DNA of 64,000 nt from assembly GCA_022559985.1 (NCBI GenBank), contig JAFJTR010000011.1, positions 248,001-312,000 of the forward strand. The letters are read 5' to 3'. Of this stretch, positions 8,605 to 19,797 are shown piece by piece; positions within the stretch are counted from its first letter, which is position 1; each line of letters starts with the position of its first letter. This DNA is from Parastagonospora avenae f. sp. tritici 18332-5. Lineage: Eukaryota; Ascomycota; Dothideomycetes; Pleosporales; Phaeosphaeriaceae. Under the pieces are notes generated by a model. It saw only the letters and a program-made list of their open reading frames with translations, did no database searches and was not told the DNA's origin. A program made the translations under genes and the position numbers.

Positions 8605-10359
8605 TCAAGCAAGTCGCAAGCCGTTAACCTCAGGCTTGAACCACTCTTTCAGCAAATCCCCCAAGATTCCATTAGCACCCTCTTTTGCCTCCGCACTACT
8701 CTTGCCCTGGCACTCGATATAAAGCTTGATCTTCGGTTCCGTCCCGCTCCCTCTGACTGTGAACACGGCTCCATCGTCTAGCTCGCAAGTGATCATTTGG
8801 CTCGTCACATCTACCGGCAGATCTGGTTTGTGGTCCTTGCTCTTTGAGTCATAGCCAAGGGTCAGATCGCGCCAGCGCATGATCTTGCGGGGTCCGATGG
8901 TGGTGGGATGGGGGTTGCCCAATGCGCGGATCGCCGTGAAAACCGATGTTGTGACGGACGAGGATGGTGACACGAGGTAGGTGTTCGCGTCCTCAAAGTA
9001 CCCGAGATGCTCGTATAGGCTCTGGAGCTTGGCATATGGCGTCAGGCCTTGCATAGCCCATTGCGACGCAGCCGTAAGAAATACTGCTGCTGCGCTAATC
9101 GAGTCTTTGTCGTGCACAGTCTGAGGTATCATGTAGCCCAAGGCTTCTTCAAACGCGTACACCACGTCGTAGCCTCGGCTGTCTAGATCCCTTGCAACAT
9201 TCCCCAACCACTTGAAGCCAGTCAAGGTCTCAGTGAATTTGAATCCTTCTTTCTTTGCCAAAGCTGAGAGCATCCTCGAGCTAACAGTTGATGCCAGCAT
9301 CGCGAGCTTTTCTCGGGGCTTTGAGGACGGATACCGTTCGTAGAGGTAAGATCCAAGGAGCACACCCAATTGATTACCAGTGAAGATGTGCCATTTGTCG
9401 TGTACCTTCTCCGCTACCGCGAGCCGGTCCGCATCCGGATCGCTAGCCAATATCAAGCTTATCGACGATTGATCGGCCGTCTGAATAGCCAAGTCGAGAG
9501 CTCCCTTTTCTTCTGGATTGGGGAACTTTACGGTGGGAAAGTCAGGATCGGGCTGAGCTTGAGCCTTCACAACAGTCATCTGCGAGGCTATTCCCAGGGT
9601 CTCGGCGCATTGAGTCATCGCTGGCAGACCCACGCCGTGCATGGGGGTATACACGAACCTCAGGTCTGGGCTTAATTTGATGTGTGAACCGTCAGGCTGG
9701 GCGGCGCACAGGATTGCTTTGTGGTACTTGTCCTTGACCAAGTCTAGTGAGCCCTCAACGAGTAGGTCGGGATTGTCCACAACAGATGTGTCCCAAGTGA
9801 CGGGCATCAGGTTTTCCAATATAGAAGCAGCAATACCGCTGTCGTGTGGAGGAATGATCTGGCAGCCGTTGGACCAGTACACCTTGTATCCGTTGTCTTT
9901 CGCGGGATTGTGGCTCGCCGTTACCATAATTCCAGCAACAGCGTTCAATTCTCGGACACCAAATGGTACCAAAGGCGTGTGAGAGGGCGTTTCGTACCAC
10001 CAGACCTTAATACCTTTGGCGACAAACGCGGCTGCTGTGAGCTTGGCGAACTTCTCAGAGTTGTGTCGAGCATCCCGACCGATGACAACTCCACGCTTCT
10101 TGACACTCTGTTCCGTCTTGAGGAGATATGCTGCTAGTCCCTGAGAAGCTTGGATGACTGTTAGTGAGTTCATACAGGCGAACCCAGCCTGCATTGGCCC
10201 TCGCAGACCGGCAGTGCCAAAGGCGATACGGGTACGCAGTCTCCTCTCAAGCTCGTCTGCGTTTCCTTGCATAAGCAGCTCATATATCTCATCTGTCGTA
10301 GTTTTGTCTTGGTCAAGCTCTAGCCACTCCCGGGCTAGCTCTTTGATATCCTTAGCCAT
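8605..10359 (-). CDS. PRM15: Phosphoglucomutase/phosphopentomutase (yeast Prm15 / human PGM2 type)
   Basis: An intronless 584-residue alpha-D-phosphohexomutase that moves phosphate between C1 and C5/C6 of sugars; this subfamily acts mainly on ribose phosphate and links nucleoside salvage to the pentose phosphate pathway in the cytosol. The substrate loop FGTAGLRGPM is near residue 48. The catalytic phosphoserine loop is TASHNP at residues 147-152, in the order GIMVTASHNPAKDNGYKVYW. The metal loop DPDADR is near residue 310. GFKWLGN and FEEALGY, typical of domain 3, and the C-terminal phosphate-binding segment RGSGTEPKIK are also present. All catalytic signatures are intact and the length fits the family (about 580-620). 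It is divergent to the desaturase gene across a 573-bp promoter. Phosphopentomutase preference is inferred from subfamily resemblance. Confidence 0.92.
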   Translation of the reverse strand: MAKDIKELAREWLELDQDKTTTDEIYELLMQGNADELERRLRTRIAFGTAGLRGPMQAGFACMNSLTVIQASQGLAAYLLKTEQSVKKRGVVIGRDARHNSEKFAKLTAAAFVAKGIKVWWYETPSHTPLVPFGVRELNAVAGIMVTASHNPAKDNGYKVYWSNGCQIIPPHDSGIAASILENLMPVTWDTSVVDNPDLLVEGSLDLVKDKYHKAILCAAQPDGSHIKLSPDLRFVYTPMHGVGLPAMTQCAETLGIASQMTVVKAQAQPDPDFPTVKFPNPEEKGALDLAIQTADQSSISLILASDPDADRLAVAEKVHDKWHIFTGNQLGVLLGSYLYERYPSSKPREKLAMLASTVSSRMLSALAKKEGFKFTETLTGFKWLGNVARDLDSRGYDVVYAFEEALGYMIPQTVHDKDSISAAAVFLTAASQWAMQGLTPYAKLQSLYEHLGYFEDANTYLVSPSSSVTTSVFTAIRALGNPHPTTIGPRKIMRWRDLTLGYDSKSKDHKPDLPVDVTSQMITCELDDGAVFTVRGSGTEPKIKLYIECQGKSSAEAKEGANGILGDLLKEWFKPEVNGLRLA

Positions 10360-10932
10360 GCTGACTAGAGATTCCGCGACGTGATGAAGAGGAAAGACGG
10401 GGTGATGAGAAGAGTTGGTGAGGGAGGGAAATCTGGTTTGTGTTCAGGAGACTTCAAGTGAGGTGATAGAGCAGCGAAGGCCTTGCAAGGCGTGTGATCG
10501 GAGTTGGCCGACAAGCGCCAAACTGACCTCTATGTGGGCGGGCGCTGCGCTTACAAGAGTCGCAAGTCGATTTGATCATTCACCATACGACGAGTGGTAA
10601 TTCTGTCGCCTTGTCATTACACATGTGCTTCACATGCTTCGAAGTTGTGGTTGTGTAGGAGCCGATCTCCCTTGGTTCCCGCGTGGGGTGAGGTGGCGGC
10701 GAACGGAGGGACGTCCGAGCTGCTGGACCCTGGGGAGAGCTTCCAACACCGACATTTTGACACTTCACTCACTCGTCTGATCGCAAGCCGGATGCTGCCG
10801 CGCTCCTTCTCGGGTTACAGGTCCGCGCTACTGGTGGTCTGATACTCGAACGATTCTTTATAATTCCATTGAAGGTCTCGACGCCCGTCCCTGATCGCAA
10901 TTGTGCATCCACTTCGTAACACTCCACCCCCA
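10360..10932. other. Divergent promoter region, mutase (-) and sphingolipid desaturase (+)
   Basis: 573 bp without a gene. A TATAAT-like stretch lies near 10859, some 70 bp before the desaturase ATG. No other strong motif is visible. Confidence 0.5.
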
Positions 10933-12686
10933 ATGGACGCCCAAATGAAGAGGAAGGCTACGGTGTACAGTCGTAGAGAGATTGAGGCACTCATAGCTGC
11001 CGGCCGGTCGATTGTCATCGTAGACAACAAGGTTTTGAAGGTAGACGCTTGGATGCCCTACCACCCTGGTGGGGAGAAGGCAATGCAACACATGGTTGGC
11101 AGAGATGCTACGGATGAAGTGACGCGGTACGATTAATACGAAAGACAGACTTTAGTTATCCCTGACCAATTACATGCAGGTTCCACTCCAACGAAACCCT
11201 CAAGCTCATGGATCGTTACCAGATCGGCCGAATCGACGGGCGGTGGACGAACTTCCTACCACCTATCCAAGGTGGAAAGTTCAGGACACAAGAAAAGCTA
11301 GAGAACATCTCAGAGCAAGAGTATGAATCAGCAACGTTGTCAGAACAGGATACTGCTAGCTCGCCATCGTCTGCCGACCAGAGCCCCATCTTCGAACCCG
11401 CGCAGCACGTCTCTACGTTACGACAAAGGAATGAGAGCACCATGCACCGAACGTCCTCGACCTCGTCCGTCTCTTCAGTTGATTTAGATGAGTCGTATAC
11501 CCCCAAGAAAATGTCCGTGTTGGACAGACGGACGCAACAGGAGCTGGACTTCGACAAGGCGAAATACCCGTCGTTGGACACACAGACACAGGACAAGATC
11601 ACCAAGAAATACCGAGCGCTCCAGAAGCGCATCAAAGTAGAGGGGCTGTATGACTGCAACTACATGTCCTACGGCATTGAATGCTTGCGATACGCAACAT
11701 TCTTTGGTGCTTTCTTGTTTCTGCTCAAATCCGGCTGGTACATCACAAGCGCAATACCACTTGCATGCTTCTGGCACCAATTGACATTTACGGTACACGA
11801 TGGTGCCCATATGGGCATCACTCACGACTTCACGACCGACTCAACGATCGCCATGTTCATCGCTTCATTCCTAGGTGGTCTCAGCGCTGGCTGGTGGAAA
11901 CGTAGCCACAACGTGCACCACATCGTCACGAATGATCCGGAACACGACCCGGACATTCAATACATTCCGATCTTCGCCGTCACGCACCGTTTTCTTCATA
12001 GCCTCACGAGTACGTACTATGAGAGGTTCATGGAGTATGATGCCGTTGCGAAGGTACTTGTACGGATTCAGCACTACACTTACTACCCCATTATGGCTGT
12101 TGCGAGGTTCAATCTCTATCGACTAAGCTGGGAGTATTTGCTTGGGAACAAGGCACCGAAAAAGGGTCCGGCGTGGTGGTTCCGCTACTTCGAGATGTGC
12201 GGTGTCTGCTTTTTCCTAACTTGGTACGCATACGGCGTTGTGTATAAGTCCATGCCAGACAACGCCACTCGTTTCTGGTTTGTGCTCCTTAGCCACGCCC
12301 TCACCTCGCCGCTGCACATTCAAATCACGCTCTCGCACTTCGCAATGAGCACTACAGACCTTGGTGTGCACGAGTCTTTCGCGCAGAAAATGCTGCGCAC
12401 AACGATGGATGTCGATTGCCCCCAATGGCTTGACTTTTTCCATGGCGGCCTACAGTTCCAAGCTGTACACCACTTATATCCGAGAGTACCCAGACACAAT
12501 CTCAGGAGGACACAGAAGCTCGTTCAAGAGTTCTGTGACGAGGTGGACATTCCGTATGCGCTGTATGGATTCGTCGATGGTAACAAAAAAGTTGTTGGCA
12601 AGTTGGCAGATGTAGCTCGACAGGCTGCCATCTTTGCCGAATGTCAACGCACCCTGGCTGCGGAGGGGGACTACGGTCTTCACTAA
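10933..12686 (+). CDS. Delta-8 sphingolipid desaturase with fused cytochrome b5 domain
   Basis: Exons 10933-11126 and 11180-12686, with a 53-bp intron (donor GTACGA, acceptor ATGCAG) joined so that T-R-F-H-S reads through; 566 residues. The start is the ATG at 10933; the frame continues upstream only to a GTG. The N-terminal cytochrome b5 domain carries the heme motif HPGG at 44-47 and a second His in FHSNET. A Ser-rich linker follows, then the membrane desaturase with three histidine boxes: HDGAH (about 271), HNVHH (about 308) and QAVHH (about 490). The Q in the third box is typical of front-end desaturases. The enzyme should act in the ER on the long-chain base of glucosylceramide precursors, giving the 4,8-diene sphingoid bases of filamentous fungi. 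The substrate is inferred from the family; a front-end fatty acid desaturase is the alternative. Confidence 0.88.
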
Positions 12687-12751
12687 GCATTGCGCAGCAA
12701 TTCTAGCAAAACTCTTCAGTACCAACGTTACCAACTACGTCAACCTCGACC

Positions 12752-13854
12752 TCATTTTGCAGGCTTCCTCCCACAAACAGCATATACGAAGATGAATCCC
12801 CTGTAACCCTGATACTCTTGTTTGACCTTGATTGCGCCATCAACTCCAGCTTTAACGTCCGCCTGACTTACCTCAGTCTGACTCTGTCCAATCTTACGCA
12901 TTGCCTCAGGCATGAATGCTCCTATGTTTCTGGGATAATGCTCGCCCCATTTTCTCTCCGCCTCCGTCATGCCATCCCACACACCCATGGGCAGCATGTA
13001 CCGTCTAATCCGCACGTCCTCGAGACCAGTTTCGGCAAACCAACGAGGCAGTCGCCTGCCGCACTCTGGCTCCAAGCCCGTGACCCTACAAAGCCGATGA
13101 TGGGTGTTCATCCATTCCTCGGGGAAGGTCATGCCGTCTACAGGATGAGAATTGGATTCGCATTCTGAGAGCGTGAGGGAATGCGGGTTCAATGCTGCGC
13201 GGGCAGCAGGAGTCAAGGGGTCTGGGATGCGATGCAACGTATTATCGATGTCGTGCATTTCAATCCACGCCTGGGCATTTCCTGTCAGCCGCTACTCTCG
13301 CAGGCAAGGGCAGAAAGCATACACACCCCAGGTTTCGCCAAAGCAACGCAGCGCGCAATATACTTCTCCCATTCCGTCATGCCCACGACCAGGAAGCGCG
13401 AGAATATGTAGTCGAAACTCGCCTGCTTGAAGCGAGCATCCGGTTCATCTGGGGTCGCAATGTCGACGATGTTGGCTTCAACGTACTCAATGTTCTGCAG
13501 CTTCTCGCGGATATTTGGCACGGGCGAGAGATCCAAGCCATAGACTTGAGCGTTGGGGAACTTTGATGCTATCTCATGTGTCACTATCCCCGTGCCGCAT
13601 CCAATGTCAACAGCTTTGTGGACGTCTGAGGCAGATAGAGGGGCGTGGATGATGCGATCGCCCATAAGTTCGCGGATGTGCTGTGATTGGGATTCGAGTC
13701 TGTCATGTTCGGGTTTGCTGGGTACGGGATCAGTGTTCTGGCATGGCGGGACATGGGTTTGCAGGAGCAATTACTCGTTCGGCAGGATGTATGCTGATTT
13801 GGTGTTATGATATGACCGCTCTGGGCCCAGGGCAACCTGAAAAGTAGTGACCAT
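12752..13854 (-). CDS. SAM-dependent methyltransferase, LaeA/UMTA type
   Basis: Three exons on the minus strand: 13854-13775, 13717-13327 and 13270-12752 (introns of 57 and 56 bp); 329 residues. The first exon was found by hand: it reads MVTTFQ...SAYILPN, and splicing gives YILPNDKPEHDRLESQSQH, matching the usual N-terminal block of fungal UMTA-like enzymes. The SAM site is motif I, AVDIGCGTG, at 62-70, followed by YGLDLSPV. Exon 2 to exon 3 joins as AKPG-AWIEMHDID, the expected LKPGG-W-E motif. Members of this group range from the secondary-metabolism regulator LaeA to small-molecule methyltransferases, and the substrate cannot be read from the sequence. No biosynthetic backbone gene lies nearby. 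It is convergent with the desaturase across 65 bp. Confidence 0.85.
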
Positions 13855-14909
13855 TGCAAATGCTTAAGATAATTTTATGCTTAGTAGTATGTTCGATTCA
13901 CAATGTTGAGAGATCTGAATCTTAAATCGCACAACTCACCTCTTCTTATACTTCAAGATGAGCATATCCTCGGCCTTTTTCTCGTCTCGTGCGAGGCCTT
14001 TCTCACTGATAGTCGGACCTTGCCGTAGTTTACTTGAGGTGTATATCATATCGCCGTTCAATTATATAGATCTACCTCCCTGGTACTTCCCGGGATGGAG
14101 CTGACATGTGTCTGACACCTCTCCGGCGAGCTCTCATAGGATGGATGATAAGGCTGGCGAGACGTGTATACACGCACTAGTTATACAAATAACAAGCCGT
14201 ACCGTGGCAGTTGGTGAAACCTTATTTGTGGACTGCGGAGCCAGCTTTTAAGTCCAAGTTCGGTCTCTTCGGATGGTCGGTCTTTGTATCCGCTGGGTTC
14301 CGTGCAGTACCTTGTGAACGGCAGTTTGATGACCCCTCACGATGTGCACACCCTGGCGTGGAAGTAAAGGGCTGCCAGCATCAGACCTATACACGTGCCC
14401 GCTGCTTATGTCAGAACACAAGGATTGACTTTACGTGTACATGTCAAGGTGGTCGCGCGCTGGTTGGCTATAAGAATGCGTTCCGCTGCTAGCCACATCG
14501 AGACAGCTGTAGTGGGGTTCAACATCAGTTCATCGTCATGGGTCCCGCAATGGACGGTTTTCCACCACAGCAACCGAGCACTCCCGTTATGATGAAATAA
14601 TGCGTACAGTAGCACGACGCGTTTATCAAAGGCCAATGGCGCGGCCACAAACGACGAGAAGGGCTTGCGCTCTCGACCGCGACCGTCACCAGCTGCCAAC
14701 TTTTGAACCCACTTGAAGCGCCTGGCCCTACAAAAGGCCCAGAGTCCTTTGTCTTTCGATAACTGCTCGTCATTACCTTCTTCTTTCCATAATCAACTTG
14801 AGTCTCGGGAGTTTCGCAAGCTCTTTGCTTGTACATTCCTGACCACTCTCACTTCCAACATTGCGCGTATCCCAGCAGGATACACACATTGTCTTCTTCA
14901 CACTCCATC
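13855..14909. other. Divergent promoter region, methyltransferase (-) and phosphoketolase (+)
   Basis: 1.05 kb with no credible frame. A pyrimidine-rich stretch around 14765-14830 (CTTCTTTCC and similar) precedes the phosphoketolase ATG and probably marks its start region. No RNA gene seen. Confidence 0.5.
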
Positions 14910-17471
14910 ATGGACGCAATGGCAGCGAAAGCGCCTGTAGACCCGGAGAAGGTAGTCGAAGACGTCGAACACCTCAGTCTCTCTCCATTCGGCCCCGCAA
15001 GAGCCTCCATCACCGAGCATCCATTGACCGACGATGAGGTCTCGAAGATGACCGATTACTTCCATGCCAGCATGTACATGTGCTTGGGTATGATTTACTT
15101 GCGAAGAAACCCGCTTCTGCGCGACCCTTTGACGCTGGATCACGTCAAGCGACGACTTTTGGGACATTGGGGATCGGATTCAGGACAATCTTTCACATAC
15201 ATCCACATGAACCGCTTGATTAAGAAGTATGATATTGATGCGATCTTCATCTCAGGGCCCGGCCATGGCGCACCTGCCGTCCTGTCGAACAGCTTCTTGG
15301 AGGGAGTGTACTCAGAGGTCTATCCAGATAAGAGCGAAGACGAGAATGGCATGAGGCGCTTCTTCAAGTCGTTCTCTTTCCCCGGCGGAATCGGTTCGCA
15401 CGCGACTCCAGAGACCCCTGGTAGTCTTCACGAAGGTGGAGAGCTCGGGTATTCTATATCGCATGCTTTCGGTACCGTTTTCGACCATCCTGATCTGATT
15501 GCTCTCACAATGGTCGGAGACGGCGAGTCTGAGACAGGTCCGTTAGCCACTAGCTGGCATTCTACCAAATTTCTCAACCCGATCACGGATGGCGCTGTTC
15601 TGCCAGTGCTCCACTTGAACGGTTACAAGGTAAGAGAAAGTCACTTCGTATACAGGCGACCTTTTGCTCATTGTGTTAGATCAACAACCCTACCATCCTT
15701 TCTCGTATCAGCCATAAAGAGCTCGAAGCACTGTTCATTGGTTGTGGATGGACTCCATACTTTGTTGAGGGCAGCGATCTGCCATCGATGCACCAGGCCA
15801 TGGCTGCAACGATGGAGCGTTGTGTCACAAAGATTCGCGAGTACCAGAAGGAGGCTCGTGATTCAGGCAAGGCCTTCAGGCCTCGCTGGCCCATGATCGT
15901 TCTACGTACGCCAAAGGGCTGGACCGGACCTCGAAAAGTTGACGACCACTACTCAGAGGGTTTCTGGCGAGCTCACCAAGTGCCCCTCACAAACGTACTC
16001 AAAGACAAGTCGCAGCTCAAACTCCTCGAACAGTGGATGCGTAGCTACGAACCCGAGAAGCACTGGGACGAGAACGGCAAGCTCAAGCCTGAACTCCGAG
16101 AACTCGCGCCACAAGGCAACCGACGAATGTCTGCAAATCCAGTTGCGAATGGTGGACTCATCCGAGGCAAGCTGCACGTACCTGATTTCCGCGAATATGC
16201 TGTCGAGGTCACAAAGGGAGGCGTTGCAAAGATGGGAAGCATGGCCAACTTTGCCGGCTTCTTGCGCGATGTGATCCGCGATAACCCAAAGTCTTTCCGC
16301 GTCTTCGGTCCGGATGAGACTCAATCGAACAAACTCGATACGATCTACGAGGCTGGCAAGAAGGTTTGGATGGGCGAATACTTCGAAGAGGATGAGGATG
16401 GTGGCAACCTGGCATACGAGGGCCGTGTTATGGAGATGCTCTCGGAGCACACTGTTGAGGTGCGTAAGAGTTCATATACGTTCATATATTGCTGACATAC
16501 TATAGGGATGGCTCGAAGGCTATATTCTATCAGGTCGTCACGGTCTGCTCAACAGTTATGAGCCGTTCATCCACATCATCGATTCCATGGTCAACCAACA
16601 TTGCAAGTGGATCGAGAAGTGCCTCGAAGTCGAATGGAGGCAGAAGATTGCTTCGCTCAACATCCTCCTCACAGCCACAGTCTGGCGACAGGATCACAAC
16701 GGCTTTACTCATCAAGATCCCGGCTTCTTGGACGTTATCGCAAACAAGAGCCCTGAAGTTGTACGCATCTACCTCCCACCCGACGCCAACTGTCTGCTCT
16801 CCACAATGGACCACTGCCTCCGCAGCTCCAACTACGTCAACGTCATCGTGGCCGACAAACAAGAGCACCTCCAGTTCCTCACCATGGAGCAAGCAATCGC
16901 GCATTGCACAAAGGGCGTCGGAGTCTGGGAATGGGCTTCGAACGACAAAGGCGAAGAGCCTGACGTCGTAATGGCCTGCTGCGGCGACACGTCCACCCAC
17001 GAGGCTCTCGCAGCCACAGCCCTGCTCCGCCAACACCTTCCCGACCTGAAGATCCGCTTCGTCAACGTCGTCGACCTCTTCAAGCTCATCGACTCGAGCG
17101 AACATCCCCACGGCCTCAAAGCACACGAGTGGAAAGCCATCTTCACCGACGACAAGCCGTGCATTTTCAACTTCCACTCTTACCCGTGGTTGATTCACCG
17201 CTTGACGTATGGTCGCAAGGGGCAGCAGAACATGCTGGTGCGCGGATACAGGGAGAAGGGCAATGTCGACACCCCGCTTGAGCTGGCGATTCGCAATGGC
17301 ACGGATAGGTATAGTCTGGCGATTGATGCTATTGATCACATTACTACGCTGGGTAATAAGGGCGGGTCTGCGAGGGAGGCGCTGCTTAATGAACAGATCA
17401 AGGCGAAGAACTACGCGTACCATGAGGGACTGGATCCTAAGGAGACAGAGGACTGGGTGTGGCCTTTTTAG
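14910..17471 (+). CDS. XFP: Xylulose-5-phosphate/fructose-6-phosphate phosphoketolase
   Basis: Exons 14910-15629, 15680-16459 and 16506-17471, with introns of 50 and 46 bp (donors GTAAGA and GTGCGT, acceptors TTAG and ATAG); 821 residues, the family's usual size. The start is ATG 14910 (MDAMAAKAPV); upstream the frame begins only at TTG. The enzyme uses thiamine diphosphate to split xylulose-5-P (or fructose-6-P) into acetyl phosphate and a triose (or tetrose) phosphate. Signatures are LLGHWGSDSGQ near 84, SGPGHGAP near 115 and the cofactor loop GDGESETGP at 203. Later blocks such as TPKGWTGPR and the C-terminal DLFKLIDSSEHPHGL are also family-typical. All key loops are intact. In fungi it usually feeds acetate or acetyl-CoA through acetate kinase; no such gene lies in this window. 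Confidence 0.96.
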
Positions 17472-18030
17472 GTGTGTTGGGTAGGAGTTGAGAAGGGTAT
17501 GGAACGCCTCTTTCTTTTCGCAAACACGGATGAAGTAATGTGATGGACATAGACCACGAATTTAATGATGAATGTTGCACAACTTGCACGTTGCTCTGAT
17601 TACTCCACCTCGATAACCCACAAGGGTATGCTTGACTGTAAGGTATGCGGAGAGGCAAAAAGACAAGACCTACACGTCGAATCCTCTGAAGTTATACACA
17701 GTATCGCTAGGTCTTGAAATCGATAGCGACGCCCTGCGCGTAACTTCAAGCTATTCGATCAGCAGCATGCTCACACACGCCGATTGCTTTCTACCGTAGT
17801 TGCTATCCTGCAATACAATACAACATGTTCAATCATCCTCCAGAGACACAAAAGTATCCCCACCAAAAACACTTACCTCCACCTCTTAATCTGACCCGCC
17901 CACCCTTTCCCCCACTCCCCAAAAAATACATCGCACCCATGAATCCATCCATCCCTCACCCCAAAAAGTACCGATATCCGCCAAAAGCTCACTCAGCGAG
18001 GCAGCAGGCCCGCCAACAAAAAAAGAATGA
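17472..18030. other. Intergenic: phosphoketolase 3' flank and tRNA-Asn 3' flank
   Basis: No gene seen. The last part (about 17870-18030) is C- and A-rich on the + strand and ends with the T-run terminator of the minus-strand tRNA. Confidence 0.6.
18018..18024 (-). terminator. RNA polymerase III terminator of tRNA-Asn
   Basis: Seven consecutive T on the minus strand, 6 bp after the tRNA discriminator base, as expected for Pol III release. Confidence 0.75.
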
Positions 18031-18117
18031 CTCCCCCGGAAAGGCTCGAACTTTCAACCTCCTGATAAGCTCGCAAGGATAACAGTCAGACGCGCTAGCC
18101 AATTGCGCCACGGAGGA
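18031..18117 (-). tRNA. tRNA-Asn (anticodon GTT) with a 13-nt intron
   Basis: On the minus strand the acceptor TCCTCCG pairs with CGGGGGA, followed by G73. The D arm is GCGC...GCGC. The anticodon arm TCTGA-CTGTTA is interrupted after position 37 by a 13-nt intron (TCCTTGCGAGCTT) and resumes with A-TCAGG; splicing gives CTGTTAATCAGG, the usual Asn loop. The T arm has the GTTCGAGCC core. The full gene is 87 nt and the mature part 74 nt. Intron position 37/38 is canonical for nuclear tRNA introns. Confidence 0.9.
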
Positions 18118-18351
18118 TACACATGATATGTAACCGAGGCGCTGTGAATTGCGCCGTGGCTGTTGATGGTGGGCACTAGAAAAAGATGGTATATATTGGA
18201 GGTTTGATTCATCTTTCCCGGGGAATTGGTCCCGCGAAGTTTGGCTAGGGGAGGATTGGTGTATCACAAATGTGGGACGCTTGATGGTGGGGTTGAGGGG
18301 CCGAAAATTGGATCCGAGTGGTACGATGGCCGATGTATTGCCGACCTTTCT

Positions 18352-19525
18352 TTACTCGGCCTCGGGCTTCAACACTACGATGCCGTAAGGATCGCGATCG
18401 ACTTCGCTGACAATGACCTCAAAGTCCTCATCCGCCAGCGCTTCCTTCAACTCCTCCTTGGCCTTATTCTCCTCCCGAACCTGAATCCACTCCGTCTCTA
18501 CAGCTTCCTCCAACTGCGCCAACAGCACTTCCGCCAAGAACCCGCGCTCGGAATTACTATGGAATAGACTAATGACTACCTGGCCTTTCTCGATGGCGGC
18601 GAGCGCTTCGTGATGGCTCATTTCGCCGGTGAATAGAAGGTCGACGTCGAGGTCGCCGAGCAGAGAGCCGCCTGAGCCGGCGCAGATGCCGACGCTGCGA
18701 ATATTGATATCGGATATGGTGGCGTTTTGGGGGATGGCGATGGGGAAGCCTTTGGGGTTGTTCAGGCCCTTGCCTATGCGATCGAGCAGCGCGGGGAGTG
18801 GTTGCGGCTGGCCGAACTCCACGACGCGACCCATGCCTGCGCCGGGATGCGATTTTATCTCGGGCGACTGAGGCTTGACTGGCCGACGAGTATGCGGGAC
18901 TGAAGCTGTGGTGGCAGTTGTGGCAGGCAGCTTTGCGGTGCGCAGCGTGGTTTGACTAGGGTGATGGTTCAGCGTGAATGCAGGCCGCTTCTTCTCGATG
19001 AAGGGGTCGTCTGCATCTGGCTTTTCGCCTTGCTGGCTTGATCCAGCCTCTGAACCATCCTCGTTCTGATTTGTCTTGGTGCCAGTGACAATATCTGCTA
19101 GCCAGTCTCCAAGCCCTCCTGGTGCTGAGTCCACCGCTGTATGTGGGCTATACACGCTGATGCCATGACTAGCCAGACGCAGCAGAGTCTGCTGTTGTGT
19201 ATTTGCGAGCGTGATCGACTTGAGGCCCCTGAATATAATCGGGTGGTATGCAATGATGATCGACGAGTTGAGTGCAATGGCTTCGTCCGCGACAGCCTTC
19301 GTCAGGTCAATGGTCAAGAGGACGTTGTTCGATTGGCGACGAGACGCAACAAACGGAGCTTCCAAGAGCAAGCCAGTGTTATCCCAAGAGTTGTCTGCCA
19401 GAGCTTGCGGGTAGCTGTTTGCCGTCAGTAAACAAAATCATTAACGCACTCCAATGCCTCTGCAAGACGTACAGCTTCTTCATAGCCCTAACCACCGCAT
19501 TTGAAAACGGCGCACTCGTCGCCAT
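18352..19525 (-). CDS. NIF3: NIF3 family protein (NGG1-interacting factor 3-like)
   Basis: Two exons, 19525-19473 and 19414-18352, with a 58-bp intron (donor GTACGT, acceptor AACAG); 371 residues. The hand-joined start reads MATSAPFSNAVVRAMKKL-YPQALADNSWDNTGLLLEAP, a typical NIF3 N-terminus. Metal-binding signatures are AYHPIIF and SPHTAVD in the first half, and GEMSHHEALAA and FHSNSERGFL in the second. The proteins are widespread, bind two metals and form ring-like oligomers; the biochemical activity is unsettled (a GTP cyclohydrolase link exists for some bacterial members). A disordered insert of about 90 residues (rich in K, T and P, around ETDEDG to KSHPGAG) separates the two halves, as is common in eukaryotic members. 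It shares a short divergent promoter with the BolA gene. Confidence 0.92.
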
Positions 19526-19797
19526 ATTCGGACGTATAATTGACCGTCTCAACGTCGGTGCAAACATGTAGCAGTATCCCTCCGCAACCCCTCCCAACCT
19601 TTGCCAATCCAAAACTCGCGCCTGGACCCTGCATCTCCCCACCCACACGTCATCGCCGATCTGGCGCAACGTCCATCTTATCAGATTGATACGACCGCGC
19701 TCCGAATATTGCGCGCGGCGAAACACAAATTCACATGGACCCCAGACACACGCTCTACAAAACTCTGGAAACACTCGCTGTCGAAACGGAAGATACG

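Noticed and set aside
13285..13770. Methyltransferase start at 13770
   Set aside because: The codon there is TTG inside an intron; the real first exon lies at 13775-13854.
17915..17945. A-rich box followed by CATG near the tRNA-Asn gene, as an extra array unit
   Set aside because: Spacing is 19 nt, outside the 22-26 nt seen in the array, and it stands alone.
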